From Lachnospiraceae bacterium (GTDB lineage Bacteria; Bacillota; Clostridia; Lachnospirales; Lachnospiraceae): DNA of 64,000 nucleotides. Location: NCBI GenBank assembly GCA_016286555.1, contig JAEETA010000002.1:62001-126000 (forward strand), given 5' to 3'. Shown one piece after another: positions 9,048-18,597 of this stretch. The translations under genes were made by a program, and so were the position numbers. Each line of letters starts with the position of its first letter. Positions within the stretch are counted from its first letter, which is position 1. Below the pieces are notes generated by a model. That model saw nothing but the letters and a program-made list of their open reading frames with translations, had not been told where the DNA came from and ran no database searches.

Positions 9048-10262
9048 TCAATTTGTAGTACTTCTCCCAAAACCGTCCCTGTTTAAAGCGCCAACTGGAG
9101 TAATGTCAAAAAAAGGCTTTTCCAAATCCATCTCGCCTCCATCCAGCTTTTGTATTAGGATTGAAACAATCTGCTCAGATGTTCTGCCATCGCCGAAGGG
9201 AGAATGCACTTCTCTAGACTTTTCTCGAAAAACAGGATTCAGCGCTTTCTCCATCGCTTTACAGATCATTTCCGTTTCCGGTTCGCAACAGATAACACTC
9301 TCCGCCATCTCCCGCCCTTTTTGTCTGTCTCCAATGTTCACTGTCGGAACCCTCAACGCAGGAGCCTCCACAATGCCGCTGGACGAATTGCCAATCACCA
9401 TGCAGGAATTCTTGACTGCGGACAAATACCTTCTAACTCCCAGAGACGGCACAACCAACCAGTTTTTATGCTTTTCGCCCTCTGCTTCCCATAGTGCATT
9501 AATTTCATGACCCCCTGCATCTGCATTGGCCAATGTAATAATATAAGACATATCGGAGAAATAATCCATCGCACGGATCAAAGAGCGGACTTGCTCTCCT
9601 TCCGTATTGTTTCCCATTGTCTCTGGATGGAAAGTTACAACCGAATAATTTCCTCGGACCCCCGAAAATCCAACGCTCTCCTCTAATTCCTGTCTAGTCA
9701 TAAATTGTGTCTTCAGACAGTTTTCAACACCAGGTTCTCCGACATTAAACACCATACTCGGGTCTTCTCCCATTTGAATGATCCGTCGGGCTGAATGAGA
9801 ACAACCGGGAAAATGTAGTACGCTCATCTTAGTTATACTGTGTCGAATGGCGTTGTCCACAGCGCCTTCCGTAATATCACCACCGGAAATATGCGCTATG
9901 GGAATCCCCATCATATGAGCAGCAATAACAGCCGCTAGAATCTCATATCGGTCGCCCAAAACCAGAAGAGCCTCTGGTCTGTTTTGATGAAAATAATCGG
10001 CAAATATTGAGAGCGCAGCTCCCGTGGCCTTCGCCATATCTTCTTTTCCGTCGTTCCCCAGCGGAATAGGTACACGACCGTACGCTGAGAATCCATCCTT
10101 TAGGATTTCCGTTTCGGTATTTCCAAACGAACTAGAAAGATGGCTCCCGGTTACCACTAGATCCAGGGATATTTGCTCCATATCCCTTAAGCGGAACAAT
10201 GTTTCTCGAAGCAGTCCGTAATCAGCTCTGCTTCCGGTAATTACACAGATTCTATGCTTCAT
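9048..10262 (-). CDS. UDP-N-acetylglucosamine 2-epimerase, hydrolysing (NeuC/LegG family)
   Basis: The family removes UDP and inverts C2, giving ManNAc or the 2,4-diacetamido sugar used to make sialic or legionaminic acid. Seen are ITGSRADYGLLR at the N-terminus, VLGDRYEILAA, HISGGDITEGAVDNAIRH with the family's conserved acidic and His residues, and GEPGVEN. The start used is the ATG at 10262, preceded by GAGGGAAG; a TTG 12 bases upstream is less likely. This start overlaps the end of the aminotransferase gene by 11 bases, which implies translational coupling. It is the last gene of the run neuA, FemAB-like, neuB, aminotransferase, epimerase. Whether it is NeuC or LegG cannot be decided by eye. 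Confidence 0.88.
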   Translation of the reverse strand: MKHRICVITGSRADYGLLRETLFRLRDMEQISLDLVVTGSHLSSSFGNTETEILKDGFSAYGRVPIPLGNDGKEDMAKATGAALSIFADYFHQNRPEALLVLGDRYEILAAVIAAHMMGIPIAHISGGDITEGAVDNAIRHSITKMSVLHFPGCSHSARRIIQMGEDPSMVFNVGEPGVENCLKTQFMTRQELEESVGFSGVRGNYSVVTFHPETMGNNTEGEQVRSLIRAMDYFSDMSYIITLANADAGGHEINALWEAEGEKHKNWLVVPSLGVRRYLSAVKNSCMVIGNSSSGIVEAPALRVPTVNIGDRQKGREMAESVICCEPETEMICKAMEKALNPVFREKSREVHSPFGDGRTSEQIVSILIQKLDGGEMDLEKPFFDITPVGALNRDGFGRSTTN

Positions 10263-11316
10263 AACTTCCCTCAAAACGCTGCAACATTTCAGTCAGATAA
10301 TCCATTTCGTCCCTACTGTATCTTTGGTCAATCGGTAGAGAAAGAAGTTCCTTTGCATTTTGGATCGCCTGTTTTCTAATCCCTTCACAAATCCCATCGA
10401 AAGGCCAATGCACAGCACAATAGATTCTGTTCTCTGCCAAGAACGCTCTTAACCTGTCCCTCTCTCGAGACCGTATCGGAAGTGCAAACGGGCACTCATC
10501 TGGCTTATAATCACGCACAGAAATCATAGGAAGATGCTCTTTCAGAGAAGTAATCAAATACTCTGCGTTTGCCTTTCTTTTTGAACGAGTATTATCCACA
10601 TTCATACATTCCAAAAGGAACGTGTCCAAATCCGACAAGGCTCGTATTTCTGTTCTTTCATTCAAGCGCTCCTCCGATTCCGCAAAAATCTTCCTGTAGG
10701 CAGGATTGCATTCCAATTTCTTGCGGAGAAAAAGATCCTTCAACACCAACCCGTAAACCTTTTCATTATCAATATTCTTCGGACATTCCTCCGAATCAAT
10801 CCCCTCACCGGAAAGACGCGAGTACAAAACTCCGGCGCCTCCAACAGGAAACCATTTGCGCAAACTGCAAATCATATAATCTCCTATGGTTTCCTTCGCC
10901 GAGAAAAAACTATGCGTTGTATCTTCCAAAATTGTACACCCATATCTGTCTGCCAGTTTTCTCACAACGGACAACGAATATTCAGACTGCAAATAACCGA
11001 AATAATGCATCAAATATACGACGGAAGTACTTTCGTTCATTTTTTCCGAAAAATCGTCGACATCTATGGAAAAATCCGGAAGAATCCGATAAAATCTGAT
11101 TCGCTCCCTGGGGAAACAGGAAATAACGGATTCACAGATATACTCCGGAAGCAGGAAGTTGCCATGCCATTCCCGAAGACTGACAAAGCGACGTATTGCG
11201 CTCCTCCCGCTATCAAAAAAACAAACTAACGGATATTGATGAAGGTAGGTAAAAACGTTCGTTTCTGTTTTTGTAAGTGATGGCAGACACAGGCTGTATT
11301 CACTTCCCAGTTCCAT
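10252..11316 (-). CDS. DegT/DnrJ/EryC1-family PLP-dependent aminotransferase
   Basis: Sugar aminotransferases of this family put an amino group on a keto-deoxy sugar nucleotide. In legionaminic acid synthesis this is the LegC step. The protein shows LHYFGYLQSE-like context, then CTILEDTTHSFFS for PLP binding, and SLRKWFPVGGAGVL, where the Lys should form the internal aldimine. The sequence is divergent, and the glycine-rich N-terminal part is less typical. The start used is the ATG at 11316, because GGAGG lies 8 bases upstream; an upstream ATG at 11364 would overlap neuB and lacks a ribosome site. That gives 354 residues. No matching 4,6-dehydratase is in the window, so its substrate must be made elsewhere. 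Confidence 0.7.
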   Translation of the reverse strand: MELGSEYSLCLPSLTKTETNVFTYLHQYPLVCFFDSGRSAIRRFVSLREWHGNFLLPEYICESVISCFPRERIRFYRILPDFSIDVDDFSEKMNESTSVVYLMHYFGYLQSEYSLSVVRKLADRYGCTILEDTTHSFFSAKETIGDYMICSLRKWFPVGGAGVLYSRLSGEGIDSEECPKNIDNEKVYGLVLKDLFLRKKLECNPAYRKIFAESEERLNERTEIRALSDLDTFLLECMNVDNTRSKRKANAEYLITSLKEHLPMISVRDYKPDECPFALPIRSRERDRLRAFLAENRIYCAVHWPFDGICEGIRKQAIQNAKELLSLPIDQRYSRDEMDYLTEMLQRFEGSYEA

Positions 11317-11335
11317 CCCTCGTTCCTCCAGTAAT

Positions 11336-12349
11336 CTAATCAGTAATTCCTTCAATAGGATCATCTGGTCTATATGATTTTATAGCCGTAGACCCAACAA
11401 CCTGGTCCCAATATTTGACTTCTGTCCCTCTGTTATTTCGCTTAGCAGTTATCATAGTCTCTGAGATGACAGTTCCCCTTGGAATTGTAGTTGCAGCAAC
11501 AATGCGCTTTTTTACAACGCTGCTGATACGCTTTTCCTGAGGGGTTGGTTTCTTGACAGCATCTCCCAAAAGGAGCTCCGTATTGCGAATGTCCTTCACC
11601 AGCATTCCAAACGCATCAGGTTCCATGCTGGCCTTGTGGTCGGGGCCTTCCATATTTCGATCCAGCGTAAAGTGCTTTTCAATCACACATGCACCAAGCG
11701 CCACAGCCGCAACAGCCACCGTCGTACCGACGGTATGATCCGAGTACCCATAAGGAAGGCCAAAAGCCTCTCCCATGACCGGCATCGCTCTAAGATTCAC
11801 ACTCTCCAGCGGAGCAGGGTAATTCGTTGTACAATGAAGCAGAGTGATATCCTCCGCCCCACCATCCTTCAAGGCTCTGACAGACCTCTCAACATCCCCC
11901 AAAGAACTCATGCCCGTGCTAAGGATAACCGGTTTCCTTTTGCTTCCGATATAGCGAAGATAGGGTATGTTATTAATCTCTCCCGAGCCCACTTTGATAA
12001 AGGGAATCCCAATGGACAAAAGGAAATCCAGGCTCTCCCGCTCATCAGCGGTGGAGGCAAAAAGAATTCCAATAGACTCACAATACTTCTTTATCTTTCG
12101 AAAATCTTCATAGGACAATTCCAGTTTTTTCAACATATCAAACTGGGATTCTTCCGTTCCCGTATTGCCCTTTTGATAGTCTGCCTGTTCCACGTTAGCA
12201 GTAAGCAATGCTTCCGTTTTCCATGTCTGGAATTTCACGACATCCGCGCCCGCTTTCTTGGCCGCATCGCATAGGCGATAAGCCAATTCCACATCACCGT
12301 TATGATTGACGCCCGCCTCTGCAATGATAAGACACCGATCCATTTTCAT
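11336..12349 (-). CDS. neuB: N-acetylneuraminate/legionaminate synthase (NeuB family)
   Basis: The enzyme condenses PEP with a six-carbon N-acetylated sugar to form a nine-carbon nonulosonic acid. The 337 residues carry the NeuB core, with IIAEAGVNHNG and VVKFQTWKTE near the N-terminus and LHCTTNYPAP and YSDHTVG in the barrel. A C-terminal antifreeze-like SAF domain follows, with VAATTIPRGTVI and STAIKSYRPDDPI. The start is the ATG at 12349, with GGAGGGATT directly before it; the frame remains open 57 bases upstream without a better site. It sits between the FemAB-like gene and the aminotransferase. Whether the product is sialic, legionaminic or another acid is not settled by the motif content. 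Confidence 0.92.
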   Translation of the reverse strand: MKMDRCLIIAEAGVNHNGDVELAYRLCDAAKKAGADVVKFQTWKTEALLTANVEQADYQKGNTGTEESQFDMLKKLELSYEDFRKIKKYCESIGILFASTADERESLDFLLSIGIPFIKVGSGEINNIPYLRYIGSKRKPVILSTGMSSLGDVERSVRALKDGGAEDITLLHCTTNYPAPLESVNLRAMPVMGEAFGLPYGYSDHTVGTTVAVAAVALGACVIEKHFTLDRNMEGPDHKASMEPDAFGMLVKDIRNTELLLGDAVKKPTPQEKRISSVVKKRIVAATTIPRGTVISETMITAKRNNRGTEVKYWDQVVGSTAIKSYRPDDPIEGITD

Positions 12350-12390
12350 AATCCCTCCGGGTGATTCCGGTACTTTAACCGGCATTTTCC

Positions 12391-13416
12391 TTAATAGCGA
12401 TAGCAAAGAAGCAATTTCCCCAAAGATACCGCCTTATCGGGATTCTGTTCCGCCCAGCCAGAAACAATCTCCCGATACTTTTCCGGTTGAAAAATCAATT
12501 TTCCAATATAAAAATCTCTCAAATCGCTGCTGAATGATTTTTTGAATTTAAACAAACTATTCTCCGTCGAGGAATCCACTCCTCCCCCTAAATGAAAGAT
12601 CTTGACTCCTCGATTCCACATCTCCAGAGCAGATTTCCAGAGCAAATAGTTTCCTGCACCAGGCTGACGGCATGTAGGGTCGCTTCCCTGTAAGTGATAA
12701 TGCCCGAAGCTACCGGATACCATTTGAATTGCAGCACATATCAAACGCCCCTCCATTCTTACAGTTGCCAAAAATCCCTTCCCCAAAAGAAGTGATCGCA
12801 TGTTTTCAAAGTAGCTTTCATCAAAAAGATAAAAACTGTCTGCTCCCAACCGTCTCATGGTGGCAAGATATAATTCTTCAAATTCCTTCAGAGAGGCAAA
12901 ATCATCCTCAGCCTCAAACTCCAATCCTTCTCTCTCGGCGCGGCGGATCATATTTCTGTTTTTGCCCGATATTTCCTGATTCCACACTTGATCAGGCGAT
13001 AATCCAGTATTCATCACCACAGTGTGCCTGTCAAACAATATTTCTCCGAATCCCTCCAGCAGACTGTGATTGTCCATCAACGGATGGAATCTGAGAAAGC
13101 CGCACAGATACCCTTCCTCCTTCAGAAGGGACATCATATCGCCCGCAGCTTTGAGATTCCATTCCGGATCCTCGCAGTTGCTCAACGGGCCACCATATCC
13201 ATATGCTGATTCCAAATCATAAAGATCCTCAATTCGTCGTCGAAGAAAGGGCAAGAGAAAAATGCGATCCCCCTCGGAATATACATAGCAGATTCCTTTG
13301 GTCCCGCCATCTTCATACAGGCGATGATATCCTTCGCAAAAATATATATCTTTTTTTCCGGAAGGAAAATAATCTAGGTATCGATCCCAATGATCCGTCA
13401 ACTCCGCACTACTCAT
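12391..13416 (-). CDS. FemAB/GNAT-like acyl- or aminoacyl-transferase
   Basis: The 341-residue protein has the double-GNAT look of the FemAB and acetyltransf_6 families. The key stretch is ISGKNRNMIRRAEREG near residue 150, followed by FEELYLATMRRLGA, LICAAIQMVSGSFGHYHLQGSD and GAGNYLLWKSALEMW. These proteins transfer amino acids or acyl groups to amino groups. The gene starts at an ATG that overlaps the neuA stop (ATGA), so it is coupled to neuA, and neuB follows 41 bases later. Its place inside the nonulosonate genes suggests it acylates the 4-, 5- or 7-amino group of the sugar, perhaps replacing a LegH-type acetyltransferase. That role is inference. Confidence 0.72.
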   Translation of the reverse strand: MSSAELTDHWDRYLDYFPSGKKDIYFCEGYHRLYEDGGTKGICYVYSEGDRIFLLPFLRRRIEDLYDLESAYGYGGPLSNCEDPEWNLKAAGDMMSLLKEEGYLCGFLRFHPLMDNHSLLEGFGEILFDRHTVVMNTGLSPDQVWNQEISGKNRNMIRRAEREGLEFEAEDDFASLKEFEELYLATMRRLGADSFYLFDESYFENMRSLLLGKGFLATVRMEGRLICAAIQMVSGSFGHYHLQGSDPTCRQPGAGNYLLWKSALEMWNRGVKIFHLGGGVDSSTENSLFKFKKSFSSDLRDFYIGKLIFQPEKYREIVSGWAEQNPDKAVSLGKLLLCYRY

Positions 13417-14105
13417 TCCACCTTTTCCCTGTTCAAAAGATACTCTGCCATGACAAAATCAAGTTCCGTATCAATGTCCACCGACCTTTCCTCCGGCATG
13501 ATATATGCATAGCACCTTTCCCTGAATTGCTCTTTCTTATATAGCTCTTCCATCGTAAGAAGATAAATGGCGCCATTATATTGATAATAGCAGGGCAAAA
13601 GTTGGCGCGGGAGATTCTTATACTCTTCGTTCTCAAAAGAATCCATACATCCATCTTCGGGAAGCGTATTACACCAGAGCGGTGAGTGCTTACAGGGAGT
13701 AAGAGACACTACGCTGTTAGCAGATTTTTTTTGCATCAATTCAATAGCAGTGCAGATATCATAGGCGGTTCTGAGTGGAGATGTTGCCTGAAGAAGCATA
13801 ATCTCATCATAGTTTTCCCCTTGCTCTTCCAATCTTTCGACCACTTCACGGGCCACATCCCATGACCCAGCTGTATCGGAGGAATTTTCCTTTGATCTCA
13901 AAAAATCAGCGCATGCCCCCCATTCGACTGCAATCCGGGCATATTTTTCCGAATCTGTGGAGACAAAAATCTTGTCAAACATTCTGCTCTCCAACGCTGC
14001 TTGAATTGTATATGCAATCAAAGGTTTTCCATTCAATTCCTTGATGTTTTTGTCCTTCAATCCTTTAGAGCCGCTGCGGGCGGGAATGATTGCAAGTCTT
14101 CTCAT
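13413..14105 (-). CDS. neuA: CMP-nonulosonate cytidylyltransferase (NeuA/LegF family)
   Basis: The enzyme activates a nonulosonic acid with CTP to the CMP-sugar used by glycosyltransferases such as Maf. The 230 residues begin with IIPARSGSKGLKDKNI, the nucleotide-binding signature of the family, followed by FVSTDSEKYA, LLQATSPLRT and YYQYNGAIYL. The C-terminal SVDIDTELDF supplies metal-binding acids. It lies 35 bases after the TPR/phosphatase-like gene and overlaps the FemAB-like gene by four bases. Sequence motifs alone do not separate sialic from legionaminic acid specificity. Confidence 0.92.
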   Translation of the reverse strand: MRRLAIIPARSGSKGLKDKNIKELNGKPLIAYTIQAALESRMFDKIFVSTDSEKYARIAVEWGACADFLRSKENSSDTAGSWDVAREVVERLEEQGENYDEIMLLQATSPLRTAYDICTAIELMQKKSANSVVSLTPCKHSPLWCNTLPEDGCMDSFENEEYKNLPRQLLPCYYQYNGAIYLLTMEELYKKEQFRERCYAYIMPEERSVDIDTELDFVMAEYLLNREKVE

Positions 14106-14140
14106 ACTTTTATCCTTCTCCCAGTTTTATTGCTCATCTC

Positions 14141-16192
14141 TCAATCATAGAGTAGGATCGGAGCGATATGATCCAAAACAATATTCAGATATTGTTTTTC
14201 TCTTTCCGCATCCCGAATCGGTGATCCACCTATTGTCTCCAAACAGTACGCATACTCCACCAGCGCAAAGCGTCCATCATTCAAAACAGGAGTGGGGTTC
14301 TTAAAGAAAAAAACTTCGTTGTTTCTAGGAGAATAAACTGCTGCCCGGTAAGGATCGCCCGGATGAATGCTCTCAGAATACGCATATTCCCTTGCTTTCC
14401 TCCCACCGAAGATTACAGGAAGTTGAGCATCCGTTCCACTTTCATCCGTTTCCGGAAGTCCAGCCACTTTTCTGAGCATGCAACTGTAGTCCACTGCAGA
14501 AACCGTCTCCTCGACAACACCTCGCCCCTCTGAGATACCACCGCGGAACATCATAGGGACATTGGAACGTTCCTTAGCGAGGAAATGAGCATTTTTCCCT
14601 TCGATCAAGTATCCTTGTCCATGATCGGAAAACAGAGAAATAACTACTTCATCATCCGCATAATTTTCCTCGATATAGCGGAACAGGATATGCAGCCATC
14701 GATCGATATATCCTGCCATTTCCTTATACTGAATCACATCATTTCGATTGTAAGTTTGCTTAACAGATGTTGGTCCACTCTCTTGATACTCTCTGCTCTC
14801 AATAGGGAGGTTCTTCTGAACAGAGAGCGGAAGTTGAAATCTGTCAGCGATATCATGCAGATCTCCTATAGAGATCCATACATATTGATTCAGTTCTTTC
14901 CCTGCGTCCAATTGATCGATTGCTTCAGCAACCACTTCGTGTGCTTTAAAGCCCACACTTTGGTGCTGATATACAAATCTGTCATATCCTCTTGCATGTC
15001 CATAGGAGGGAATGATCCTCCAATTGCCACAATACTTTGATGTATAATATCCTGCATCTCGAAAATGCTCAGCTAAAGTCGGTACCTGTTCCGGCATCGG
15101 ATAATCCAGCGTATGATGAAACAGCATATGATGCGTCGTATACAAACCCGTAACATAGGTCGCTATACTAGGGTATGTCCATTCTCCTGTATTAAAGGCA
15201 TTTTCAAAAATTGTACCTTTGCTGAAATACTCGCAGGTATGGGGCATCGTTTGCCGGAACAAATCTCCCTTTAAAATCGAGTTTGACAATCCGTCCACGA
15301 AAATACTCATCACCAGACGTTTCTTTTGAGGGTCTCTTCTCAATGGAATCGGGTGACCAAAGACTGATTTTGCTCCAGCCTGCAGACTCGCATTTCCCGG
15401 AAGCCTATAATAATAAAATCGGTAAGGCTGCCTCTGACGAACCAGCGTTTCTCCCCTTGGAGTAAGAATCTGAAGGTTAGTAGGTTCAAAAGAAGCAACG
15501 GGAAGAATGTATTCCTCACAGTCACCCTCCAGTGTAAACTGCTGTCCTTCCGTTCCTTCCAAAAACTCCGCTTTAAGTTCCACCACATTTCGTTTATCAG
15601 GAGTTTCTGAAGAATTAAAATACTGATCTTTATAGATTCCTGCAAACCTGCGTCGCGTCAAGCTCTCATAATACCACTGCCCAATCAGATCCCGATCACT
15701 ATTCCGAAAGGCAGTCTCAAGGAGTAAAAATTGTGAAGACGATAAACCCAACAAATATTCCAGTTGCGTCTTCTTTCTAATTCTGTCTTCCAAAGAAAAG
15801 TTGTCATCATTGGCCTCTGCGATGATCCGATTGATCAGGTCTTCCGATGCATCCATGATTCCCAATGATTCATACAACTCTGACTTCGAATACTGCAGCA
15901 GTATAGAACTGCGAATATAACATACATAAGCCTCTTCCAATCTCCCCATCGCATCATATACGCACCCGAGGTTGTATTGCATCTCCCCATTCAGAGGTAG
16001 CCTTCTCACCGCCTCTTCTGCATATTTTAATGCTGATTCCAAATTATCAGCCAGAGTGTAGCACAAGGTCTTCAACGACAAAATTTCCGCATCCTGAGGA
16101 GTCTTTTCTTCAAGCTCTCGAATTGCTTTTAGAGATTCCTCCAGGTTTCCTTCTGAAATGATTCTTTCCACTTCCCTCTTTGATATTTCCAT
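14141..16192 (-). CDS. TPR protein with alkaline phosphatase/sulfatase-superfamily domain
   Basis: The 683-residue protein has two parts. Residues 1-130 look like tetratricopeptide repeats (AEILSLKTLCYTLADNLESA, then a second repeat with NLGCVYDAMGRLEEA). From about residue 290 it carries an alkaline-phosphatase-fold domain: SIFVDGLSN, GEWTYPSIATYVTG, where a Thr or Ser would be the nucleophile, and SLFSDHGQG with metal-binding Asp and His. Relatives include sulfatases and phosphoglycerol or phosphoethanolamine transferases. No signal peptide or membrane segment is seen, so it appears cytoplasmic, which is unusual. The start at 16192 has GGAGG 8 bases upstream. Its setting between neuA and a GT-B gene suggests it adds or removes a phospho- or phosphono-group on a glycan precursor. 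Confidence 0.72.
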   Translation of the reverse strand: MEISKREVERIISEGNLEESLKAIRELEEKTPQDAEILSLKTLCYTLADNLESALKYAEEAVRRLPLNGEMQYNLGCVYDAMGRLEEAYVCYIRSSILLQYSKSELYESLGIMDASEDLINRIIAEANDDNFSLEDRIRKKTQLEYLLGLSSSQFLLLETAFRNSDRDLIGQWYYESLTRRRFAGIYKDQYFNSSETPDKRNVVELKAEFLEGTEGQQFTLEGDCEEYILPVASFEPTNLQILTPRGETLVRQRQPYRFYYYRLPGNASLQAGAKSVFGHPIPLRRDPQKKRLVMSIFVDGLSNSILKGDLFRQTMPHTCEYFSKGTIFENAFNTGEWTYPSIATYVTGLYTTHHMLFHHTLDYPMPEQVPTLAEHFRDAGYYTSKYCGNWRIIPSYGHARGYDRFVYQHQSVGFKAHEVVAEAIDQLDAGKELNQYVWISIGDLHDIADRFQLPLSVQKNLPIESREYQESGPTSVKQTYNRNDVIQYKEMAGYIDRWLHILFRYIEENYADDEVVISLFSDHGQGYLIEGKNAHFLAKERSNVPMMFRGGISEGRGVVEETVSAVDYSCMLRKVAGLPETDESGTDAQLPVIFGGRKAREYAYSESIHPGDPYRAAVYSPRNNEVFFFKNPTPVLNDGRFALVEYAYCLETIGGSPIRDAEREKQYLNIVLDHIAPILLYD

Positions 16193-16220
16193 GTTATCAG
16201 CCTCCGAACATTGTTTTGTA

Positions 16221-17615
16221 TCAATGCACACAGTACTCTGAATTCTCACCTATCTGCGCAAGAAAGCGTTCTTCCGGATGATCCGCCCAATAAGGAATCT
16301 CTTTTCGACTGTTCCCGCATCGCATGATATGAATAACGCGTTCCGCAATCTGTTCCGGAGTCTTAGCCCCCACGATCTCTCCTCTGTCGATCATCTCCAT
16401 ATAGCATCTCAGCCAATCAGTATAAAGTTCCCTAGGGTCCTGTCCGTTCAGATAAAGGATCACTTCCATTTCTTCGTAGGAAAGTGCCTCCACCACCGCT
16501 GTAGAATACTGTCCTATCACTACACGAGCGACTCCAAACAACGAGTGAATGTTCACATTCCCATCCATAACTACCAGTCTTGGATCACTTCCAAGTGCTT
16601 TTTCTTCCTCCGCAGAAAGGATTTCGGAAGGATGTTTTTTATATACAACCATACAGGAAGGGGGAAGTAACGAAACCAAACGTAAGGCCATTGAAACCAT
16701 TCCCGGTTCGGCGCTGGATACAATTGCAACAACAATAGCGTTATCTGGACGATTTGTTGGGATCCAATGATCCGTCCCAGGTTTTCCAACAGCAATCACA
16801 TTTTCAACACCGTATTCTCGCGAAATATTTTCACTAAACTGACTGAATACCAGGTGCCTATCCGTATGATCGATCCATTTAGGGATTTTATAGGTGTATT
16901 GATTTACTCCGTGATCAATCTCATAAGCAAAAACTCCCGATGCCCGAGCTGCTTCATATAAAATACAATTTCGATTCTCCGCTCCATGGGTATATAGAAT
17001 CAGTCTGGGTTGAACCCGTTCAATCACATCTAGATAGAATTGTAAAAACGCCTGATGCAGTTCTAGGGCATTCCAGATGACATTAGATATTTTTCGACAA
17101 TAATCTTCCTGATATCGGATTCCGTAATACCCCTCGATTGTAGATATCAACTCACGGATTGCGCAGTTGATACGCTCAGCATCTAATTCCATACATCCAT
17201 AGGCTCCGAGCACCTGGATTGCAGAAAATAAATGACGATTATGCGTATGAACCGGAGCCTTTTCATTTCCCAGGCTATTTTCAATTACAATGTACCGATT
17301 GGTATCCAAAAGATCAAGATATGGATCCGCCGCTTCATGATACAACTCTGTTCCTTTCAGTTTCCTAAGTGGAAGCAATTGGATCAAATACTCTCTTGGA
17401 GAAAGACTTTCAAAAAATGTCTCAATCGTTTCCTTTCCCCGAATCGGTAAGCGGGGAATATGTATTTCTTCTGTAGCCGAGCTGGTAGCATTTCGGGTTA
17501 TTTCTTCCCCCGATGTAGGAACCCCCAGATCATCAATCACATATCTCAGCAGCGGAATTCCATCATATTGAATCAACGCAATGCGGTCAATGACCTCCTG
17601 ATCCAAACGTTTCAT
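16221..17615 (-). CDS. GT-B glycosyltransferase-like protein
   Basis: The 464-residue protein has features of capsule/CDP-glycerol-type GT-B transferases: LILYTHGAENRN and AYEIDHGVNQYT in the acceptor half, AVGKPGTDHW, then VYKKHPSE and VIGQYSTAVVEALSY in the donor half. The KHP and STAVVEA elements match those around the phosphate-binding site in this superfamily, including some sialyl- and polysialyl-type enzymes. It begins downstream of the flagellin terminator and is followed 28 bases later by the TPR/phosphatase gene. It may transfer the CMP-nonulosonate or build on the flagellin glycan. No certain donor can be assigned. Confidence 0.6.
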   Translation of the reverse strand: MKRLDQEVIDRIALIQYDGIPLLRYVIDDLGVPTSGEEITRNATSSATEEIHIPRLPIRGKETIETFFESLSPREYLIQLLPLRKLKGTELYHEAADPYLDLLDTNRYIVIENSLGNEKAPVHTHNRHLFSAIQVLGAYGCMELDAERINCAIRELISTIEGYYGIRYQEDYCRKISNVIWNALELHQAFLQFYLDVIERVQPRLILYTHGAENRNCILYEAARASGVFAYEIDHGVNQYTYKIPKWIDHTDRHLVFSQFSENISREYGVENVIAVGKPGTDHWIPTNRPDNAIVVAIVSSAEPGMVSMALRLVSLLPPSCMVVYKKHPSEILSAEEEKALGSDPRLVVMDGNVNIHSLFGVARVVIGQYSTAVVEALSYEEMEVILYLNGQDPRELYTDWLRCYMEMIDRGEIVGAKTPEQIAERVIHIMRCGNSRKEIPYWADHPEERFLAQIGENSEYCVH

Positions 17616-17683
17616 GAATCCGTTCGTCCCTCCAATCAGAGTCCACCTCTACAAGATTTCATAACTATAGGATACACCAGAAA

Positions 17684-17717
17684 AGTAAAAGAGGGAAGTC
17701 GCGCGGCTTCCCTCTTT
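17684..17717 (-). terminator. Intrinsic terminator after flagellin 1
   Basis: An 11-bp perfect stem (AAAGAGGGAAG at 17688-17698 pairing with 17707-17717) with an 8-base loop lies 39 bases after the flagellin stop. On the transcribed strand it is followed by TTTTACTTTTC. Confidence 0.85.
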
Positions 17718-17755
17718 CGGAACTGGTTTTGGGCAATGTGCTCTTTTTCAAGCTA

Positions 17756-18574
17756 TTATCCGAGCAGGGAAAGGACGCCCTGATTGGACTGATTAGCCTG
17801 TGCCAGCATGGACTGTCCTGCCTGAGACAGAATGTTCTGGTTAGAGAACTTAACCATCTCGGAAGCCATATCCGTATCACGGATAGCGGACTCAGCAGAC
17901 TGAGTATTCTCAGCAACATTGTCGAGATTCTTGATGGTGTGCTCAAGTCTGTTCTGGACTGCACCAAGTGCAGATCTCTGTGCATTCAGAGAGCTGATAG
18001 CGGTCTTGATGTTGCTGATAGCCTTCTCTGCCTTTGCAGTGGTGGAGCATGCAACATCAGCTCCTGCAACGCCAAGTCCACCTGCGGACATAGCGACGAT
18101 GCTCAGAGTGATGACCTGATCCTTCTCAGCGCCGACCTGCAGATTCTTGTTCTTGAAGGAACCATCCAGCAGATTCTGGTTGTTGAAGGTCGTGGTGCTA
18201 GCAACACGGGTAATCTCGGAAACGAGTGCCTGTACCTCCTGGTTGATGTAAACCTGATCCTCAGTGGTATTGGTATCGTTCGATGCCTTGACAGCCAGCT
18301 CATTCATGCGCTGCAGCATGTCGTGTACTTCGTTCAGAGCACCTTCTGCAGTCTGCACGCAGGAAATACCATCCTGTGCGTTTGCAGAAGCCTGAGTCAG
18401 GCCACGAACCTGGCGGCGCATCTTCTCGGAAATAGCCAGACCTGCTGCATCATCTGCTGCACGGTTGACCTTGTAACCGGAAGAGAGCTTCTCGGTGGAC
18501 TTAGCCAGGGTAGACTGAGTCAGACCGAGCATTCTGTTAGAGTTCATTGCTGTTAAGTTGTGCTGTACTACCAT
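17756..18574 (-). CDS. Flagellin 1
   Basis: This is the 272-residue structural subunit of the flagellar filament. The N-terminal D0-D1 region (NLTAMNSNRMLG, EKLSSGYKVNRAADDAAGL, QTAEGALNEVHDMLQRMNEL) and the C-terminal D1-D0 region (SALGAVQNRLEHTIKNL, ESAIRDTDMASEM, SNQNILSQAGQSMLAQANQ) are complete. The middle is very short, so there is almost no D2 domain. Cys72 (ISCVQ) and Cys176 (DVAC) are odd, because flagellins are usually free of cysteine. It is 92% identical to flagellin 2 (about 21 differences, eight of them at residues 170-191). AGGAGGAAAAATT precedes the ATG, and a sigma-28 type promoter lies 158 bases upstream. It is probably the target of the Maf-type transferase encoded next door. 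Confidence 0.97.
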   Translation of the reverse strand: MVVQHNLTAMNSNRMLGLTQSTLAKSTEKLSSGYKVNRAADDAAGLAISEKMRRQVRGLTQASANAQDGISCVQTAEGALNEVHDMLQRMNELAVKASNDTNTTEDQVYINQEVQALVSEITRVASTTTFNNQNLLDGSFKNKNLQVGAEKDQVITLSIVAMSAGGLGVAGADVACSTTAKAEKAISNIKTAISSLNAQRSALGAVQNRLEHTIKNLDNVAENTQSAESAIRDTDMASEMVKFSNQNILSQAGQSMLAQANQSNQGVLSLLG

Positions 18575-18597
18575 AATTTTTCCTCCTTGAAATTAAT

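Noticed and set aside
10262..10274. TTG start for the epimerase gene
   Set aside because: The ATG at 10262 has GAGGGAAG at proper spacing, whereas the TTG lies before that site.
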